Source: JBHENC01 sp051000345 (lineage in GTDB: Bacteria; Acidobacteriota; Blastocatellia; Pyrinomonadales; Pyrinomonadaceae). Taken from it: a stretch of DNA of 36,459 nucleotides. The position numbers were made by a program, and so were the translations under genes. The stretch is taken from the NCBI GenBank assembly GCA_051000345.1, contig JBPCOJ010000040.1:1-36459 (forward strand), written 5' to 3'. Positions 33,693 to 36,459 of the stretch are shown here, piece by piece; the stretch's first letter is position 1, and every line of letters starts with the position of its first letter. Below the pieces are notes generated by a model. That model saw only the letters and a program-made list of their open reading frames with translations. It had not been told where the DNA came from and ran no database searches.

Positions 33693-34328
33693 TCAAGAAT
33701 CCTGATTATCCCGCGACTGTAGCTGATGAGCTTTTGTTTCTGTTAGGACACCGGCAGCCAGCGTGACTCCTTCGCGGCGCACGCCCAGCATGTGCGAGAG
33801 AAATTCCTGCGTTAATCGAAATTCATTTCCTTCGACACGGTCATGCGTCATCAGCAGCCAGCGGGCGAGACGCGCGTTGACTACATGAAAGCGGTTGCAG
33901 GCTGCCGATTGTGATACTTGCGTCAGGAACGAGTGTGTGTAGCGGAGCAGCAGTTTATTTAGCGAACTGTTGTTGCTCGCCTCTTTGCGCAGTGTCGCGG
34001 CTTTCATTTTCATGGCTGTGCCTGCTCCCTGCACCAGACCGCGATTGCTCGACTTGTTCACTCCCATAAAAACGGAAAGACCCGCCATGCCTTCATTTCC
34101 CGCCATGCCCACTTCGAGCAGCTCGCGGTCATCTACCGTTGAAAGCAAAGAAATATGAGAGTCGTTGGGAAAGTAAACATGCCTTAGCGTCTCGCCGGGT
34201 TCAAATAGAATGTCGCCGAAGGTGAGCGGGACGTGTTCTAACTGCGGCAGCAAGCGTTGATATTCTTTTTTGGGGAGAGCCGCAAGCAGACGGTTGGCGG
34301 GCGGCGCGGCGCGTTTTGTGGATGGCAT
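33693..34328 (-). CDS. Crp/Fnr family transcriptional regulator, C-terminus frameshifted
   Basis: A 211-residue one-component regulator: cyclic-nucleotide-binding-like beta-barrel (about 20-125, with EPGETLRHVYFPNDSHISLL), dimerisation helix (about 128-165) and a winged helix-turn-helix (about 170-211, SHMLGVRREGVTLAA). The ligand-binding site of true Crp is not evident, so the signal is unknown. AAGGAG is placed properly before the ATG at 34328; the longer frame from 34484 is rejected. Compared with its paralogue at 34537 the end is wrong: after ETK it reads AHQLQSRDNQDS, whereas another frame continues LISYSRGIIRILDRAGLEAV and runs to a stop at 33617. One base too many in the run of four T at 33732-33735 would explain it. 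Truncation, assembly error and slippage are all possible. Confidence 0.85.
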   Translation of the reverse strand: MPSTKRAAPPANRLLAALPKKEYQRLLPQLEHVPLTFGDILFEPGETLRHVYFPNDSHISLLSTVDDRELLEVGMAGNEGMAGLSVFMGVNKSSNRGLVQGAGTAMKMKAATLRKEASNNSSLNKLLLRYTHSFLTQVSQSAACNRFHVVNARLARWLLMTHDRVEGNEFRLTQEFLSHMLGVRREGVTLAAGVLTETKAHQLQSRDNQDS

Positions 34329-34464
34329 CGTAAAACTCCTTGTTTGGGTCGCGTCGTGAAAGACAGCAGACAGCACAAGGAAAATGGTTGCTAAACAGCA
34401 CCCGATGCCGAGAGATGACTTAAAGATCGAATAAACGTCGTCAGCGTATCGCACAAGAAGATGC

Positions 34465-34484
34465 GTGTATGTGCGCCAACACAC
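34465..34484 (-). promoter_or_regulatory. Crp/Fnr-type operator upstream of first regulator
   Basis: On the minus strand GTGTGTTGGCGCACATACAC contains the palindrome TGTG-N6-CACA. A related site, GTGCGTTACTACACATATA, lies upstream of the paralogue. The shared pattern is GTGYGTT-N4-CACATAYA, suggesting auto- or cross-regulation. It is about 140 nt before the ATG at 34328. Confidence 0.6.
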
Positions 34485-34536
34485 TTATGCGCGGAAGTTG
34501 AGGTAGAAACGGGAGAAGCTTGTTAGCCGAAGATGA

Positions 34537-35262
34537 TTAGCCGAGAAGACGGTCGTACTCGCTTTTGACGACTTGGTAGCACTCGCAAACTTCCGTCTCC
34601 AAGCCCTGCCGGTCAAGAAGCGTAATCGTGCCGCGCACATAAGAGATCAGTCCACGCTCTTGCAGCTTTTGGGCAGCTACCGTGATTCCTTCACGGCGCA
34701 CGCCGAGCATGTTAGCGATCAGGTCATGCGTCATTACGAGTTTGTCTGTGCGCAGACGGTCGTGGCTCAAGAGCAACCAACGGCAGAGTTGTTGTTCGAC
34801 TGTGTGTAGACGATTGCAGACGGCTGTTTGCGAAATTTGAGTCATCAACGCCTGCGTGTAGCGCAGCAGCGAGGTTTGAAACATGCCGCCCCGCACGAAC
34901 TCGGCTTGCAAAGCCTTTTGTTTCATCCTCAAGGCGCTGCCCGCGCTCTGCACCACTGCCCGGTTCGGCATCGTCTCGCCGCCCATAAACAGTGCGATGC
35001 CGATCACGCCTTCGTAACCCGCCACTCCGATTTCGGCAGTCGCGCCGTTTTCCATAATGTAGAGCAGAGAGACGATGGCGCTTGTCGGGAAATAAATGTA
35101 ATCGATATGCCCGCCGGATTCGTAAACGACCTCGCCGAGCGAGAATGAGATCGGCTCCAGATCAGGTAGCAGCCGTGTACGTTCTTCAACGGGCAGAGCG
35201 GCGAGCAACAGGTTCTCCACCCGCATAGAAGCAGATGAGTTTTGCGATGTAGATACTGACAT
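34537..35262 (-). CDS. Crp/Fnr family transcriptional regulator (intact paralogue)
   Basis: A 241-residue paralogue of the preceding gene, sharing the same layout: a cNMP-binding-like barrel (about 25-130, YESGGHIDYIYFPTSAIVSLL), a long dimer helix and a C-terminal winged helix (NMLGVRREGITVAAQKL, about 186-202). The protein ends intact in LISYVRGTITLLDRQGLETE and EYDRLLG, and so serves as the reference for the frameshift in its neighbour. Both were presumably produced by tandem duplication. AGAGGAAAC precedes the ATG at 35262. No Fnr-type cysteine cluster is visible, so oxygen sensing by iron-sulfur is unlikely. Ligand and regulon are unknown. Confidence 0.9.
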   Translation of the reverse strand: MSVSTSQNSSASMRVENLLLAALPVEERTRLLPDLEPISFSLGEVVYESGGHIDYIYFPTSAIVSLLYIMENGATAEIGVAGYEGVIGIALFMGGETMPNRAVVQSAGSALRMKQKALQAEFVRGGMFQTSLLRYTQALMTQISQTAVCNRLHTVEQQLCRWLLLSHDRLRTDKLVMTHDLIANMLGVRREGITVAAQKLQERGLISYVRGTITLLDRQGLETEVCECYQVVKSEYDRLLG

Positions 35263-35334
35263 GTTTCCTCTTTCCCTTCCCCATGCGAATCGTTCAAGAG
35301 AACTATACGCTCGTAGTGCCGAAAAATAAATGTC

Positions 35335-35353
35335 TATATGTGTAGTAACGCAC
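35335..35353 (-). promoter_or_regulatory. Crp/Fnr-type operator upstream of second regulator
   Basis: On the minus strand GTGCGTTACTACACATATA carries TGCG-N6-CACA, one change from a perfect palindrome, matching the site upstream of the first regulator in thirteen of nineteen positions by eye. It is about 75-90 nt before the ATG at 35262. Confidence 0.55.
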
Positions 35354-35506
35354 GGAGGGAGAAAAGCGATTCATTTATAAATCTGTTTGCCAATCGACGA
35401 AAAGGTTTGCCGGGATTAGCAACTTAGAGTTGGGGACTCTGGTTTGCGGTGCGAATTCCGGCAGTCGATGCCTTTGGCAGCACCGAGCACAGCAGGGGGA
35501 GAAAGG

Positions 35507-35566
35507 ATGAAGTTCAGCAAGACTGAACTTCGTCCCTTGTGCTCTTTAGTATTTGTTTTCCTCTAA
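35507..35566 (+). other. Leader hairpin with possible short reading frame
   Basis: A perfect 9-bp hairpin (GAAGTTCAG at 35509-35517 with its complement at 35523-35531, loop CAAGA) lies about 95 nt upstream of the receiver gene. It coincides with the start of a 19-codon open frame (MKFSKTELRPLCSLVFVFL) preceded by GGGGGAGAAAGG. No T-run follows, so it is not a terminator. Either a leader peptide or a structured 5' region is possible. Confidence 0.25.
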
Positions 35567-35624
35567 ATTCAAAACCATCAAATCATTAACTCAGTTGCAA
35601 AATGGTACGGGAGGACTACGGCTC

Positions 35625-36143
35625 ATGTCTTTTTCACCATACATTATCGAAGCTCCTTACTACGCTCCCGATCAAGCACTGCGCGAGGAATTCAATGATG
35701 ACAAACCGCTCGTGCTAGTCGCAGAGGATCACGAGGATACGCGCTTCATGATCAGAACGATGCTGGAAATGATCGGTTGTCAGGTGTTGGAAGCCACGAC
35801 CGGATCAAGTGCAATCGAAGTCGCCCGACGCGCGCAGCCCGGACTCATCCTGATTGACGGCAACATGCCGCTGCTCGACGGACTTTCTGCCGCGCGCCTG
35901 ATGCGCGGCTATTCCGAACTGGCTGATGTTCCGATTGTGGCTCTGTCGGGACACGCGAAGCCGGAATTCCACGCGGCGGCGCTTGCCGCAGGCTGCGACG
36001 ATTGCTTCGTCAAACCGATTGAGTATGAGCAAATAAAAAATCTCATCAGTGGTCTCTTCCACAAGTTTCCAGATGCGGCCCGAAATTCTACGGGCACGAG
36101 GAACCATCGCTATGCAGATGCTGCAACGCACATCACAAGATGA
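35625..36143 (+). CDS. Receiver-only response regulator
   Basis: A 172-residue protein consisting of a CheY-like receiver domain (about 27-150) with a short N-terminal tail and a C-terminal basic tail, and no output domain. The acidic pocket is E34/D35, the phospho-acceptor D78 (LILIDGNMP), the switch Ser S108 (ALSGH) and K130 (FVKP). GGGAGG (35609-35614) is ten nucleotides before the ATG at 35625; the upstream frame from 35553 adds a non-homologous stretch. The sensor gene starts within its last 32 nt (ATG at 36112), so the two are probably coupled. Confidence 0.85.
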   Translation: MSFSPYIIEAPYYAPDQALREEFNDDKPLVLVAEDHEDTRFMIRTMLEMIGCQVLEATTGSSAIEVARRAQPGLILIDGNMPLLDGLSAARLMRGYSELADVPIVALSGHAKPEFHAAALAAGCDDCFVKPIEYEQIKNLISGLFHKFPDAARNSTGTRNHRYADAATHITR

Positions 36144-36459
36144 CTTAACAGATTCTAAACTGCTGCTCAGGCAGGGAGCGGACGAGATTGCACGACGCTG
36201 GTTGACAGCCGTCCGCGCAGATTATGCGATCCCATCGACCAAGGGCGTGGAAGAACCATTGCTGCTGAACGCCTTGCCGCTGGTGCTCGACGAAATACTG
36301 CGGGTCACAGAATTAGACGACGGCAAGATCGACCATGAAAAGATTTGCAGTGCTGCGCGTCATGGGCGCGGGCGCTCGCGCCAGCACTCCGCTGTCCGTG
36401 ACCCCGTGCGCAAGTGTCCACATTTGCGCGAACACGTCTTTCTTTACCTGCACCAGCAC
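36112..36459 (+). CDS. Partial sensor protein with RsbRD_N-like domain
   Basis: A frame running off the right edge (116 codons visible, starting MQMLQRTSQDDLTDSKLLLR). It has the pattern of the RsbR-type N-terminal sensor helix bundle: IARRWLTAVR (about 26-35), LPLVLDEILRV (about 55-65) and SAARHGRGRSRQHSAVRDPV (about 80-99). Such domains often precede histidine kinase or STAS modules, here not visible. GAGGAA is about eight nucleotides before the ATG, inside the upstream gene. It likely forms a sensory pair with the receiver protein. The kinase identity is an inference. Confidence 0.65.
   Translation, partial: MQMLQRTSQDDLTDSKLLLRQGADEIARRWLTAVRADYAIPSTKGVEEPLLLNALPLVLDEILRVTELDDGKIDHEKICSAARHGRGRSRQHSAVRDPVRKCPHLREHVFLYLHQH

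Noticed and set aside
35469..35495. Second sigma-54 promoter before the receiver gene (TGGCAGCACCGAGCAC)
   Set aside because: The -12 TTGC element is not preserved and the -24 element has a mismatch.

Overview
The window reads as chromosomal DNA of a GC-rich, free-living heterotrophic bacterium. The gene set and order (a DUF177/rpmF/plsX/fab cluster running into etfBA, a GH15 glucoamylase, secreted M14 and M1 peptidases, tandem Crp/Fnr-like regulators, many nested palindromic intergenic repeats) suggest Acidobacteriota, probably class Blastocatellia. That placement is an inference from gene content, not a measured phylogeny. No rRNA, tRNA, CRISPR array, prophage or intact transposase was seen.

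Layout: (1) 1-5418: a partial left-edge gene, a 48-residue membrane protein behind a near-perfect sigma-54 promoter, then divergent secreted peptidases (M14 carboxypeptidase-like, and M1 aminopeptidase with a HEAT tail). (2) 5459-12100, minus strand: folD, an EamA transporter, a secreted PPC-like protein, a cytosolic GH15 glucoamylase and a glucose 1-dehydrogenase-like SDR. (3) 12212-14659: a periplasmic TPR/SLT lytic transglycosylase. (4) 14681-27375, a 12.7-kb minus-strand run: coiled-coil protein, thiolase, membrane protein, 3-hydroxybutyryl-CoA dehydrogenase, zinc-ribbon/TPR protein, then yceD-rpmF-plsX-fabH-(secreted small protein)-fabD-acpP-fabF-etfB-etfA. fabG is missing from its usual place between fabD and acpP. 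Several gaps of this run hold inverted repeats that abut or overlap the flanking genes. (5) 27554-30979, plus strand: sugar-nucleotide pyrophosphorylase, phosphohexomutase, mutM. (6) 31014-33194: a promoter, a SAM-II riboswitch and an intrinsic terminator in front of a fused homocysteine S-methyltransferase/methylenetetrahydrofolate reductase. (7) 33393-36459: a MITE-like element, two Crp/Fnr paralogues (the first with a C-terminal frameshift) sharing a TGTG-N6-C(A/G)CA-type upstream palindrome, then a receiver-only response regulator overlapping a partial RsbRD_N-type sensor gene.

Functional links: thiolase, Hbd and EtfAB form a short-chain acyl-CoA module next to type II fatty acid synthesis. 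FolD and the HMT/MTHFR fusion both belong to one-carbon metabolism, the latter apparently controlled by S-adenosylmethionine. The glucoamylase could supply glucose to the adjacent dehydrogenase. The most notable non-coding features are the SAM-II leader with competing pairings, the sigma-54 promoter, the shared Crp operator and the palindromic element families.
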